A DNA stretch of 64,000 nt, from contig CAJXMJ010000001.1 in the NCBI GenBank assembly GCA_913056455.1, positions 1-64,000 of the forward strand, written 5' to 3'. Numbering within the stretch: position 1 is the first letter of the stretch; every line of letters begins with the position of its first letter. This document shows positions 51,405 to 60,515 of this stretch, piece by piece. This DNA is from an uncultured Fodinibius sp. Its GTDB lineage: Bacteria; Bacteroidota; Rhodothermia; Balneolales; Balneolaceae. The notes under the pieces are model-generated. The model had not been told where the DNA came from and made no database searches. It saw only the letters and a list, made by a program, of their open reading frames with translations. Both the position numbers and the translations under genes were made by a program.

Positions 51405-51502
51405 AGGAAAATTCCTGAATTCTTTTAATAAATATATTATTGGTTCAAACAGAATCACAATTAACGTGACCTCACTAAAAAACAAATAAATAACACATAA
51501 CT

Positions 51503-51694
51503 ATGGATGAAAGCACAGTTAGTCTCTTTAATCAAATGAAAGAAGAGTGGGAAAAGTTAGAAGAAAATCACGCAGACTTCGATCAAAAGGATAATAAAGC
51601 GGCCGGTCGCCGAGCCAGGAAAGCTGCAAATAACTTGAAAAAGTTGTTGACGCCCTACAAGAAAGCTTCTGTAGACGAAGCCAAAGAAATGTAG
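51503..51694 (+). CDS. Histone H1-like (Hc1-type) small basic protein
   Basis: This 63-residue protein has the Hc1-like pattern DNKAAGRRARKAANNLKKLL flanked by Glu-rich and Lys-rich helices, found in small nucleoid proteins of Bacteroidota and relatives. It probably binds DNA. It lies in the hsdS-hsdR interval; whether it belongs to the defence system or is a passenger is unknown. A terminator-like hairpin follows directly. Confidence 0.65.
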   Translation: MDESTVSLFNQMKEEWEKLEENHADFDQKDNKAAGRRARKAANNLKKLLTPYKKASVDEAKEM

Positions 51695-51717
51695 GGATAA
51701 GATCGACAAAGAGTTTG

Positions 51718-51749
51718 AAAAGGGATGCGGATTAATCCGTATCCCCTTT
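51718..51749 (+). terminator. Terminator after the Hc1-like gene
   Basis: AAAGGGATGCGGA pairs with TCCGTATCCCCTTT apart from one G-U pair and a bulge, around a TTAA loop. A modest pyrimidine tract (CTCGTTACTTTT) follows. Confidence 0.6.
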
Positions 51750-51759
51750 CTCGTTACTT

Positions 51760-51903
51760 TTAAAAGTATGGTTGGAGCTTCGGGAAGACGATAGGTACGG
51801 CGAAGAATTTGCTCCAGTAAGCCAGCAAAATAAGAAGTTGAAAGCGACAAGAGATTTGCTATTAGCGAAGTTTATTTCGGGAAAGATTGAAGTCAATCAA
51901 TAA
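51760..51903 (+). pseudogene. Remnant of a second hsdS (3' end)
   Basis: In one frame, ending at TAA 51903, the last 26 residues read QQNKKLKATRDLLLAKFISG followed by KIEVNQ. This is nearly the same as the end of the intact HsdS (NKKLKGTRDLLLPKLISG...). There is no start codon or recognition domain. It lies directly before the SIR2 gene, so an earlier second hsdS or a recombination event is likely. Confidence 0.8.
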
Positions 51904-51915
51904 TGGAGAGTTATT

Positions 51916-53253
51916 ATGAGCACTGAAAATAAATATTATTTGGGATCTGAGTCATTCGCCTTAGATGAAGACAAAATTGAGAATCAAGAGAAGTTACACT
52001 CACGTCTGAGACAGTATTTAAATCTTCGTAATGTATCAGTATTAGTTGGAAATGGTGCTTCTATACCCAACGGATCTCCATCAATTGGGAGTTTGCGAGG
52101 AATTATTGATGATTTAGATCAAGAGAAGTATAAACTAAGTGATGAGGATAATCACAAAAATGCAAAAGATGTTCTAAATAATTTTCTAATAGATGATCAT
52201 GATATTGGTATAGAGCCCCTTTTAGGCATGTTATCTCATTTAGAATATGATCAAGATTTACTACATACTGGTCATGAGATAAAATTAAATGATTTTGAGT
52301 TTACTGCCGATCATTTAGGGTTTGCTATTGAACTATTAAAAAAATGGTTATTCAAAAAATGCAAAGAAATAAATTCGGAGGAGGATTCTCTCACTGATCA
52401 TAAAGAGCTGCTTAGACGCTTCCTTTTGCGTCCGACAAAATTACCGAGACTAAATGTTTTTACAACAAATTATGATCTACTGTTAGAAAGAGCATTGGAC
52501 GATTTAGGGGTATTTTATTTTGACGGATTTGCAGGATCTGTAAAACGCACACTACGTACGGAAACCTACAACTATGATTTATATTTCCCGGGTCAAACGG
52601 CTCAAGGTAGAGTAGAACGAGTAGATAGGGTGCTCCAATTTTACAAGTTGCACGGATCAATTAATTGGCGAAAATATCAATCTGGGAACACATGGGATGT
52701 ATTTATTGAACGGGAAGAGCCAAGCGAGGATGAGTATAAGAATGTAATGATTTATCCTTCTCCTTTAAAAATGAGTGAAATGCATGGATATCCTTATTCC
52801 GAAATGTTCAGAAATTTTGCTTCAAAGATTCGAAGACCTCAAAGTGTCCTTTTCACTGTAGGCTATTCTTTTTCGGATGAGCACATAAATCGAATTATCT
52901 ATCAGGCTTTATCTATTCCATCTTTTATGTTGGTTATAATTTTACCTGAATTTAAAGAGCCAGAGGAAGAAGAGGAGCTAAAACCAGAACATGAAATATG
53001 GAGGTTAATTAATGAAGTTGACAGCAAGAGAATACTGGTAATAACTGGTGGTGAAAAAGATGGTGATGGAAATTTCAAAGGTGCTGGAACTTTGAAAGAT
53101 TTTGCTAATAAGTGGTTACCAGATATTTCCGAACTAGACATTGAAGAACAAAGCAAAGAAGAGGCTTTATTAGCATTATCAAGAAGTGTGAACGACAGTA
53201 AATCCAATTCTGAGGAAGATAGTGGAGGAAATGATGCAGATAAACCGTTCTGA
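51916..53253 (+). CDS. SIR2-like NADase (SIR2-HerA antiphage system)
   Basis: This 445-residue protein has the SIR2 NAD-binding motif VLVGNGASIPNG (G45-S49), a catalytic-type Asn in TTNYDLLLERAL (about 184) and His in YKLHGSINW (about 244). It ends in an acidic tail. Together with the HerA gene that overlaps it, it matches the SIR2-HerA (Nezha-like) pair, in which phage infection triggers NAD loss. The motif identification is firm; the defence role is by family. Confidence 0.88.
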   Translation: MSTENKYYLGSESFALDEDKIENQEKLHSRLRQYLNLRNVSVLVGNGASIPNGSPSIGSLRGIIDDLDQEKYKLSDEDNHKNAKDVLNNFLIDDHDIGIEPLLGMLSHLEYDQDLLHTGHEIKLNDFEFTADHLGFAIELLKKWLFKKCKEINSEEDSLTDHKELLRRFLLRPTKLPRLNVFTTNYDLLLERALDDLGVFYFDGFAGSVKRTLRTETYNYDLYFPGQTAQGRVERVDRVLQFYKLHGSINWRKYQSGNTWDVFIEREEPSEDEYKNVMIYPSPLKMSEMHGYPYSEMFRNFASKIRRPQSVLFTVGYSFSDEHINRIIYQALSIPSFMLVIILPEFKEPEEEEELKPEHEIWRLINEVDSKRILVITGGEKDGDGNFKGAGTLKDFANKWLPDISELDIEEQSKEEALLALSRSVNDSKSNSEEDSGGNDADKPF

Positions 53254-55393
53254 TAGAGAGATTGGAAAAGTAACTAGGGTTAAGACGTATAATGCTCAAG
53301 TAGAGTTGAGTAAAGAAGCTCTAAGTTATACAAAGAGTAGTGATGGAGATTTGTATAAAATTGGTGTGATTAATTCTTATGTCATTTTACCTGTAGGTTC
53401 CGAAAGGGTTGTAGGTATTGTTACTTCTTTGGATATGTTGGAAGAGGCAGAATCTAGCTATGAAAAACTAAAGATGCTGATTCTACCTACCAGTCGTAGG
53501 ACAATGTGGATTTCTATGATTGGTACAATAACCCAAAATCCTATAACCAAAAGCAAAAAATTCGAGTACGGAATAAGACAATATCCTGAGCTGAATAATC
53601 CAGTTTGGCACGCTACAAAAGATGATTTAGACATAATCTTTGAGAAAGAGGTTAAAGATGAAAATCGAAAAAATAAGTTGATTTCGATTGGTAAATCTCC
53701 ACTATTCCCAGATTATAATGTAAAGTTAAACATGGATGAGTTTTTTGGAAAGCATGCTGCAATTTTAGGTAATACTGGTTCGGGAAAATCTTGTACGGTA
53801 ACGGCAATAATTGATTCCGTTATGAATCATCCTAATGGGAATAATATGCCGAATGCTCATTTTATTATTTTTGATACTAATTCGGAGTATGAGAAGGCCT
53901 TTACAGAATATGATGAAAATGGACAAGTAGAAAAAAGAAGATATAATAGACTTGTAATATCAAATGAAGGAGACGAACCAACAGGTTTTTGGATGCCACA
54001 TTGGTTTATGAATGGAAGAGATTATGAAGCCTTTTTTAGACCGGGTGAGGGAGCTCAAGGCCCAATTTTGCATAGAGCTATAGTTAATTCAAAACTACGT
54101 AGTAGCAACTTTAGTGAAAGAGTTCATTTCTTAGAGGTGCTCGAATCTTCAATCAATGGAATCCAGGGATTAGTTGAAGATCCACCGACAGGTAATCAAG
54201 CTAGTTTTGGTAGAAGTAATCTACGAGAACAAGTTGAAGATTTATTAGAAGTTATCGAAAGATATGAACAGTCGAGTGAAGATTTGGGCTTACAAGGTAG
54301 TATGGATTTCTATCGAGAAGTCATAGAAGAAATGTACGAAGCAAGTCAAGGGGGACAGTATGCACAAATTACTCCAAATGTGAGGGATAGAGTCTTAAGT
54401 AAAGTTGATTCTATACGAAGACAGATAACAAATGATAGAAATGAAGAAGTAGAAACTGGAAATGGTCTAATTGGTATAGATACACCTACTTATTATGATT
54501 TTGATGAACTAATTGACACTTTTTTTCCTCAAGAAGTAGCTCGGGAGGCTAGGACAAATCCTACAGTAAGAAATTGGGTTAGCTCATTAGTTATGAGACT
54601 GAATAGATTTCGAAATGATCCTAGATATAAATTCTTATTTCAGGCCGAGCCAATAGAGAAATCACTCGAAACATTCCTTAGCTACATTCTTGGTATTTCT
54701 CCGAATGAATATCAAGAGGGTAAAGATGCACCTTGGGATAATCACTATGAAAATCAATATTCTGAATATCCTGAACAACATAATGTGACAATTCTAGATT
54801 TTAGTGAGCTGTCATCTGATGTTTTAGAGAATATCACGGCATTGATTGCTAGATTGATTCTAGAGTTTGTTCAGAAGATTAAACCAAGAGGTAGTTATCC
54901 AATAGTGTTGGTTCTTGAAGAGGCTCACCATTATATACCAGCCCATGCAAATCTTGAAAGGCAAGTACGAGCGAGAGAAGTGTTTGAGAGAATTGCTAAA
55001 GAGGGAAGAAAGTATGGTTTAAGTTTGGTAGTAGCATCACAACGACCAAGTGAACTATCGCGGACAGTGCTTGCCCAATGTAATTCATTTGTTGTTCATA
55101 GAATTCAGAATCCTGATGATAAGGAATACTTTAAATCTGTTATATCAAGCATTGATAGAGATCTATTAGACCAACTACCAATTCTTCCCCAGCAACAGGC
55201 GCTTGTTCTTGGTGATTGTGTGACTGTACCTCTTCAAGTAAAAATTAATGATGTTGATCCAAAACCAGACAGTGATGACCCAGAATTTTTCAAGGTCTGG
55301 TCAGATCCCGATGCGAATATTCCAAATTTAAGGGAGATTTGTTCAAGTTGGGAAATGTCTGATGACTATGATACTGATGAAGGTGGCAACTGA
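53234..55393 (+). CDS. herA: HerA-type ATPase/DNA translocase (SIR2-HerA system)
   Basis: This HerA/DUF87 ATPase of about 719 residues has a N-terminal HAS-barrel-like part, Walker A GNTGSGKSCTV (about residues 178-188) and Walker B VLVLEEAHHYIP. I chose ATG 53234, which has GGAGG 5 bases ahead; GTG 53222 and ATG 53231 are alternatives. It overlaps the SIR2 gene by about 20 bases, and hsdR follows after 18 bases. In known systems HerA hexamers bind SIR2 and are needed for activity. Confidence 0.9.
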   Translation: MQINRSDREIGKVTRVKTYNAQVELSKEALSYTKSSDGDLYKIGVINSYVILPVGSERVVGIVTSLDMLEEAESSYEKLKMLILPTSRRTMWISMIGTITQNPITKSKKFEYGIRQYPELNNPVWHATKDDLDIIFEKEVKDENRKNKLISIGKSPLFPDYNVKLNMDEFFGKHAAILGNTGSGKSCTVTAIIDSVMNHPNGNNMPNAHFIIFDTNSEYEKAFTEYDENGQVEKRRYNRLVISNEGDEPTGFWMPHWFMNGRDYEAFFRPGEGAQGPILHRAIVNSKLRSSNFSERVHFLEVLESSINGIQGLVEDPPTGNQASFGRSNLREQVEDLLEVIERYEQSSEDLGLQGSMDFYREVIEEMYEASQGGQYAQITPNVRDRVLSKVDSIRRQITNDRNEEVETGNGLIGIDTPTYYDFDELIDTFFPQEVAREARTNPTVRNWVSSLVMRLNRFRNDPRYKFLFQAEPIEKSLETFLSYILGISPNEYQEGKDAPWDNHYENQYSEYPEQHNVTILDFSELSSDVLENITALIARLILEFVQKIKPRGSYPIVLVLEEAHHYIPAHANLERQVRAREVFERIAKEGRKYGLSLVVASQRPSELSRTVLAQCNSFVVHRIQNPDDKEYFKSVISSIDRDLLDQLPILPQQQALVLGDCVTVPLQVKINDVDPKPDSDDPEFFKVWSDPDANIPNLREICSSWEMSDDYDTDEGGN

Positions 55394-55411
55394 TAATTGA
55401 ATCATTGATAC

Positions 55412-58400
55412 ATGAGTAAATACTCAGAAGACAAAGCAGTAGAAAAACCGGCGATTGATCTCTTTGATCAATTGGGATGGGAAACGATCAATGCCTATGA
55501 AGAAGTACTGGCGACCAACGGGGACAAAGGCACACTGGGCCGGAAAACTCGGGATGAAGTGGTGCTACGACCACGGCTTCGGAGTAAGCTAAAAGAATTC
55601 AATCCCGATGTGCCGGATGAGCAGATCGATGAGGCTATTCGGCAGTTATCCCGCGACCGCTCCTCCACTCATTGGGTCCGGGCCAACAAACAGATCTACG
55701 AGCTGATGCGCGACGGCGTGGACGTGGAGTACCGCGATGAGGACGGCTCGATGATCCGCAAAACCCTGAAGGTGATAGACTGGCAGCAACCCGAAAATAA
55801 CGATCACCTGTTGGTCTCCCAGCTCTGGGTGCACGGCGATTATGGCAACAAGCGTCCCGACCTGGTCGCTTTCGTAAACGGGCTGCCGGTAATCCTGTTT
55901 GAGCTCAAGAAAACAGGCCGGAGCGTCAAGGACGCCTACCAGTACAATCTCAGTGATTACAAAGATACTATACCCCAGCTGTTCTGGTACAACCAGGTGA
56001 TTATTCTCTCCAACGGCGCAGACACCAAGGTGGGCACCATTACGTCACCCTGGGAGATGTACGGGGAGTGGAAGAAAATCAGCGATGAAGACGAGCCCGG
56101 GATGGTAACGCTGGAGACGGCCATTCGGGGCATCTGTGAGAAACAGCGGCTCTCGGACCTGATGGAGCATTTTATTCTGTTTGATGATGTCAAAGCCAAT
56201 CCCAAGAAACTGCTGGCTCGCAACCACCAATATCTTGGAGTCAACAATGCTATAGAAGCAGTAAAATCTATTGAAGAAAACAAAGGAAAACTGGGGGTCT
56301 TCTGGCATACCCAGGGCAGCGGCAAAAGCTATTCGATGGTCTTTCTGACCCGGAAAGTCATGCGCGAGCTGGCCGGGGACTGGAAGTTCGTGATCGTTAC
56401 CGACCGACTGGACCTCGACGACCAGATTTACAAGAACTTTGCTTCTGTTGGGGCCGTAACCGAGCCCGAAGATGAAATCCGGGCCGACAGCAAGGAGCAG
56501 CTCCAGCAGTTGATTCAAGAGAACCACCGCTACGTCTTTACCCTTATCCACAAATTCCACAGCCGAGATAATGAAGAATTTCCGGTCCTCAGCACCGACG
56601 ATGACATTATCGTCATCACTGACGAGGCCCACCGTACCCAGTACGACAAGCTGGCCATGAACATGCGCAAGGCCCTGCCCAATGCGGCTTTCTTGGGCTT
56701 TACCGGAACGCCGCTCATCAAAGGTCAGGATGAGAAAACCCGCGAAGTGTTCGGCGACTACGTGAGCGTCTATGACTTTAAGCAGTCCATCGAAGACGGG
56801 GCCACGGTGCCGCTCTATTATGAGAACCGGATCCCAGAACTGCAGCTCACCAACGAGCACCTAAATGAGGAGCTCGAAGAGCTGCTCGACGAAGCCATGC
56901 TCAACGAGCAGCAGGAGGAGAAACTAGAGCGGGAATTTCGACAGGAGTACCACCTGATTACCCGGCAGGACCGCCTCGAAGCCATTGCTGAAGACTTGGT
57001 TCAGCACTTCCTGGATCGCGGCTACATGGGCAAAGGGATGATGATTTGCATCGACCGCTTTACTACGGTGCGGATGTACGATCTGGTGCAGGAGGAGTGG
57101 GAAAAAGAGAAGCGGCGCGTGAAGAAGGAGCTGGAGTCTGTTGACACAGAGATGGAGCGAGATCGCCTGTTGGAACGGTTAAACTATATGCGCGAAACCG
57201 ATATGGCCGTTGTGATCTCCAAGTCCCAAAATGAGATCAAAGAATTTGAAGAAGAGGGTTTGGATATTCGTCCCCACCGCAAGCGACTCGAAAAAGGTGG
57301 GCTGGACGAGAAGTTCAAAGATCCCGATGATGAGCTGCGGCTGGTCTTCGTCTGTGCTATGTGGATTACCGGCTTTGATGCCCCGAGTTTGTCCACGCTC
57401 TATCTCGACAAGCCGATGAAGAACCATACGCTTATGCAGACCATCGCACGAGCCAACCGTGTGCACGGCGATAAAAACAATGGTCTGATTGTCGACTACG
57501 TAGGGGTATTTCGTAATTTGCAAAAAGCTCTGGCTACCTACGCCACCGGACACGAGCCCGACGATCCCGAAGCCACCAATCCCGTTAAAGATAAGTCCGA
57601 GCTGGTCAATCAGCTCCGCGAGGCCGTAGCCGAAGCCAAAGAGTTCTGCGAGCAGCAGGATGTGGATCTCGATAAGATTATTCAGGCCGAAGGCTTTGAA
57701 GCCTCTAAATATCAGAAAGAGTTTGCCCGAGCTATTGTAGAGTACGAAGAGCTCGGCGATTCCGTCGATGATGCCGTGGAAGAAGTGATCATTAACGATG
57801 AGAAGAAGAAAGAGTTTATGAAGAAGGCCAACGTGGTGGACCGTCTCTATAAAGCCATCCTGCCCGATCCGGATGCCGAAGAGTTCCTGCCGGTGCGCTC
57901 GGCCCTGAAAGCCATCAAGGATCGCATCAAGATCATCGGTCCCGAGAAAAACGATGATATATCAGAGGTCAAGCAGGAAATTGAGAAGAAGTTGGATAAG
58001 TCTATCGTTAGCAAATCCTATCAAATTGATGGGGACAATGAGCTCATCGACATAGGGCAAGTTGATTTTGAGAAGCTGAAGAAACGCTTTGCAAAGAAGA
58101 AGCATAAGCGAGTGGCCCTGGCGAAGATGAAAACCAAGATCGAGCAGCAAGTCCAGGAGATGGTCGAGCAGAACCGAACCCGCATGGATTTCAAGGAGCG
58201 CTACGAGGAGATGATCGAGAAGTACAACAATTACAGCGTATCGGTAGAGATGCAGCTGGAAGAGTTGTTTAATTTTGTCCAGGATTTAAATGAGGAGCAG
58301 GAACGCCATGTCCGCGAGAACCTGTCCGAAGAGCAACTGGCGGTATTCGATATAGTTACCCAGCACGAGAAAATCGAGCTGACAAAGAAAGAACGCGACC

Positions 58401-58606
58401 AGATCAAGGAGGGCATTAACGAGCTGATCGAAAAGCTCAAGCAGGAGAAGCTGGTGATGGACTGGACCAAACAGCAGCAGCGCATCGCCGATGTGAAAGT
58501 CACCATCGAAAAAGAGCTGGATGACATACTACCTGACAAATACGACCGCCAGCTATTTGCCCAGACCTGTAATGAGGTCTTTGATCATGTATATCAATCG
58601 TATTGA
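55412..58606 (+). CDS. hsdR: Type I restriction endonuclease subunit HsdR
   Basis: This 1064-residue motor and nuclease subunit has a PD-(D/E)xK site (RPDLVAFVNGLPVILFELKK, about residues 147-166), a superfamily 2 helicase core with Walker A QGSGKSY (about 300) and DEAH (about 403), and a long coiled, charged C-terminal region. It cuts DNA that lacks the HsdM methylation after translocating it. It is separated from hsdM and hsdS by about 4 kb, though its base composition resembles that of hsdM. Confidence 0.95.
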   Translation: MSKYSEDKAVEKPAIDLFDQLGWETINAYEEVLATNGDKGTLGRKTRDEVVLRPRLRSKLKEFNPDVPDEQIDEAIRQLSRDRSSTHWVRANKQIYELMRDGVDVEYRDEDGSMIRKTLKVIDWQQPENNDHLLVSQLWVHGDYGNKRPDLVAFVNGLPVILFELKKTGRSVKDAYQYNLSDYKDTIPQLFWYNQVIILSNGADTKVGTITSPWEMYGEWKKISDEDEPGMVTLETAIRGICEKQRLSDLMEHFILFDDVKANPKKLLARNHQYLGVNNAIEAVKSIEENKGKLGVFWHTQGSGKSYSMVFLTRKVMRELAGDWKFVIVTDRLDLDDQIYKNFASVGAVTEPEDEIRADSKEQLQQLIQENHRYVFTLIHKFHSRDNEEFPVLSTDDDIIVITDEAHRTQYDKLAMNMRKALPNAAFLGFTGTPLIKGQDEKTREVFGDYVSVYDFKQSIEDGATVPLYYENRIPELQLTNEHLNEELEELLDEAMLNEQQEEKLEREFRQEYHLITRQDRLEAIAEDLVQHFLDRGYMGKGMMICIDRFTTVRMYDLVQEEWEKEKRRVKKELESVDTEMERDRLLERLNYMRETDMAVVISKSQNEIKEFEEEGLDIRPHRKRLEKGGLDEKFKDPDDELRLVFVCAMWITGFDAPSLSTLYLDKPMKNHTLMQTIARANRVHGDKNNGLIVDYVGVFRNLQKALATYATGHEPDDPEATNPVKDKSELVNQLREAVAEAKEFCEQQDVDLDKIIQAEGFEASKYQKEFARAIVEYEELGDSVDDAVEEVIINDEKKKEFMKKANVVDRLYKAILPDPDAEEFLPVRSALKAIKDRIKIIGPEKNDDISEVKQEIEKKLDKSIVSKSYQIDGDNELIDIGQVDFEKLKKRFAKKKHKRVALAKMKTKIEQQVQEMVEQNRTRMDFKERYEEMIEKYNNYSVSVEMQLEELFNFVQDLNEEQERHVRENLSEEQLAVFDIVTQHEKIELTKKERDQIKEGINELIEKLKQEKLVMDWTKQQQRIADVKVTIEKELDDILPDKYDRQLFAQTCNEVFDHVYQSY

Positions 58607-58706
58607 GAAATATTCAGTTAAACTACATCTCTAGCCTGGAACAATTATCCCAATCCTTTTGGTCAGTGCCAGGTGAAGTTTTCATCTAACATGTCATAAA
58701 CATTTT

Positions 58707-58738
58707 AACGTCAAAACGTCAAACCATCAAAACATCAA
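58707..58738 (+). repeat. Four tandem 8-bp repeats
   Basis: AACGTCAA, AACGTCAA, ACCATCAA and AACATCAA stand end to end. They lie 100 bases after hsdR and just before the GTTATACG-type repeats. With these they may mark an origin or a protein-binding array. Confidence 0.55.
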
Positions 58739-58778
58739 AGAGATTGGAGCAAATGTTTAACATTTAAGGGCAGAATTT

Positions 58779-58930
58779 CGTTATACGTTTTGAATAGAAT
58801 GGGCCCATTCATACGATTTTGTATAACAAAAACGTATAACATTTCGAATATAATGCCTTTTAGAAGCTATATAGGGCGTTATACGTTTAGAGTTGTCAGT
58901 TTAAAGTAAACGTTTAACATTGTTATACGA
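58779..58930 (+). repeat. Iteron-like repeats, possible replication origin
   Basis: CGTTATACGTTTT (58779-58791), its inverted form AACGTATAAC (58831-58840), CGTTATACGTTTA (58877-58889) and GTTATACGA (58922-58930) are clustered, with partial copies GTATAAC (58821) and GTTTAACATT (58755, 58912) among them. This AT-rich cluster lies just downstream of the leftward zinc-ribbon gene and the replication-initiator-like gene, and could be an origin or an operator array. Confidence 0.5.
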
Positions 58931-58958
58931 TTGGTTCCTGTTTTTATTAAATGACTGT

Positions 58959-59306
58959 TTAGATAACTCTTCCAGTAGTCTGATAAGTCACTTCTTCTAT
59001 CATTTTTTGCTTCCTAATCTTTTTTAAACGCTTTTGAGAGAAGGTCGCCAGCTCATTTACGGTAAAATAGTTAACATTTCCTGTTTTATAGTCCTTAACT
59101 CTTAGTTTTGTCATACCTTTTGGAGTTTGTTCGGTATTGTGCGGGATACGAGTGCATATGTCGATGATATCTTGTATAACATTTCTTTTTTCTTTGTATC
59201 TGTTATACCTCATCCGGCATCGATTGTCACAATATTTGGCATCAATACGTTTGTGTGAGATATCTTTGCCACACATCTGGCACTTTTGTTCGGGGTAGTT
59301 AAGCAT
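58959..59306 (-). CDS. Small zinc-ribbon protein
   Basis: This 115-residue protein has a Cys4 zinc site (C9, C12, C26, C30: KCQMCGKDI and YCDNRCRMRY) followed by a basic helical region. Its function is unknown. It is the last gene of the leftward group and lies directly next to the iteron-like repeats, so a DNA-binding or replication role is plausible. Confidence 0.6.
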   Translation of the reverse strand: MLNYPEQKCQMCGKDISHKRIDAKYCDNRCRMRYNRYKEKRNVIQDIIDICTRIPHNTEQTPKGMTKLRVKDYKTGNVNYFTVNELATFSQKRLKKIRKQKMIEEVTYQTTGRVI

Positions 59307-59321
59307 AGGAATAGGATTTTA

Positions 59322-60191
59322 TTATACATTTTGATTTATAGAATGTTTGGCAATGAGTTCACGTTTGGGATTTCCCTCTTTATCGAATAGATCCCACCGG
59401 ATATTAAAATCGTTTTCTTCATATCCTTCTTCTGTAATTAGTTTAACCATCTCTCCATGGGTCACAATTTTTGAAGGGGATCTATAAAGGAGATCATTTT
59501 CAATAGTTTCTAACCATCCGAAGAAAGATTGAGGATTGTGAAGAAGGGGGTAGTATTTTTCTTGGTAGAAGTCTGAGTTTATCCGATTAACCATTGCTTC
59601 AAATAATTCATCAGTTGTAAAGTAGCACAACACTTGTTTGATCAAACTTTTAAGCTCTTGATCATTATCAGTTATTGTTTTGTTAAACGTTTTATTCCAA
59701 TTTTTGATAGTTGCAGTTACTTCTTCATCGGGTACTTTTGATCGAAATTTTGGTCTATACACGTTAGTAGTATTTAATTTTTTCTTTTGTTCTTTCTTTT
59801 GTGTTGAAAGATTCTTGCAAGGTTCGTTGAAAGATTCTTTCCCCTTATCCTGTAAGTTTCTTTCACTGTTACTAAAATTGGGCTTTTCATTTGTATAATT
59901 TATTGATGGTTTGATAATGCTATATTGATAGCTTTTACCTGCTGGAATTCGTTTAACAAATTCCTTTTCTAACAGTCCTTTTATAGCCTCTCGAATAGTT
60001 GGAGTAGTACTTCCGACAAATTTTTCGAATTGACTCAGCGATATGATGTCAGATCTTTTATGAAATCCAACCGTCTTTCGTATGATAAACAGATAGACTT
60101 GAAGCTCATTTGGAGCCAGTTTTTTCATATATTTATCAAAACAGACATTCGGTACCCTGGTAAATGGATGGTCAAGATACTTTTTTACCAT
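59322..60191 (-). CDS. Replication initiator-like protein (winged helix)
   Basis: This 289-residue protein opens with FTRVPNVCFDKYMKKLAPNE and a winged-helix stretch (SLSQFEKFVGSTTPTIREAI), like the N-terminus of phage replication protein O / DnaD-type initiators. The C-terminal half is charged. With the nearby repeats it may start island replication after excision. No helicase-loader partner is visible. The assignment is by resemblance only. Confidence 0.6.
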   Translation of the reverse strand: MVKKYLDHPFTRVPNVCFDKYMKKLAPNELQVYLFIIRKTVGFHKRSDIISLSQFEKFVGSTTPTIREAIKGLLEKEFVKRIPAGKSYQYSIIKPSINYTNEKPNFSNSERNLQDKGKESFNEPCKNLSTQKKEQKKKLNTTNVYRPKFRSKVPDEEVTATIKNWNKTFNKTITDNDQELKSLIKQVLCYFTTDELFEAMVNRINSDFYQEKYYPLLHNPQSFFGWLETIENDLLYRSPSKIVTHGEMVKLITEEGYEENDFNIRWDLFDKEGNPKRELIAKHSINQNV

Positions 60192-60193
60192 AA

Positions 60194-60430
60194 TTAAGTA
60201 TCTATTAATGAGGTTTGTATGACATTATTGGAGCGATTAATCCTGGTTTGTTTAACAAATAGTTTTCCACTTGTTATTACCCGTACTCTACCTGATATCG
60301 GATTAACCCAGTACACATCATGTGTACTGTGATTCCGTTTGTCTAACACTTTGACTACCTCTTTTCGACAATCTGATTTGTAAATCAAATCCCCTGAAAA
60401 GACCGACCGTATTTGATATTCGATATCCAT
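60194..60430 (-). CDS. Hypothetical small protein
   Basis: This 78-residue basic protein has no motif that I recognise. It lies 2 bases upstream of the initiator-like gene in the same orientation and probably shares its transcript. The frame is long enough and well placed for a real gene. Confidence 0.5.
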   Translation of the reverse strand: MDIEYQIRSVFSGDLIYKSDCRKEVVKVLDKRNHSTHDVYWVNPISGRVRVITSGKLFVKQTRINRSNNVIQTSLIDT

Positions 60431-60462
60431 AGCTCACCTATTAAATGTTTCTGGCTTAGATT

Positions 60463-60486
60463 AGGCTGACCTTTACAGGTCAGCCT
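60463..60486 (-). terminator. Perfect hairpin between small island genes
   Basis: AGGCTGACCT and AGGTCAGCCT form a perfect 10-bp stem with a TTAC loop. The T-run is weak on both strands, so it may act as an attenuator or regulatory structure. It lies between the leftward genes at 60516 and 60430. Confidence 0.5.
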
Positions 60487-60515
60487 GTGATTAGTTGTTT
60501 GGATAATCCAACCGG

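Noticed and set aside
58707-58738. CRISPR array
   Set aside because: The units are 8 bp with no spacers and no cas genes are nearby.
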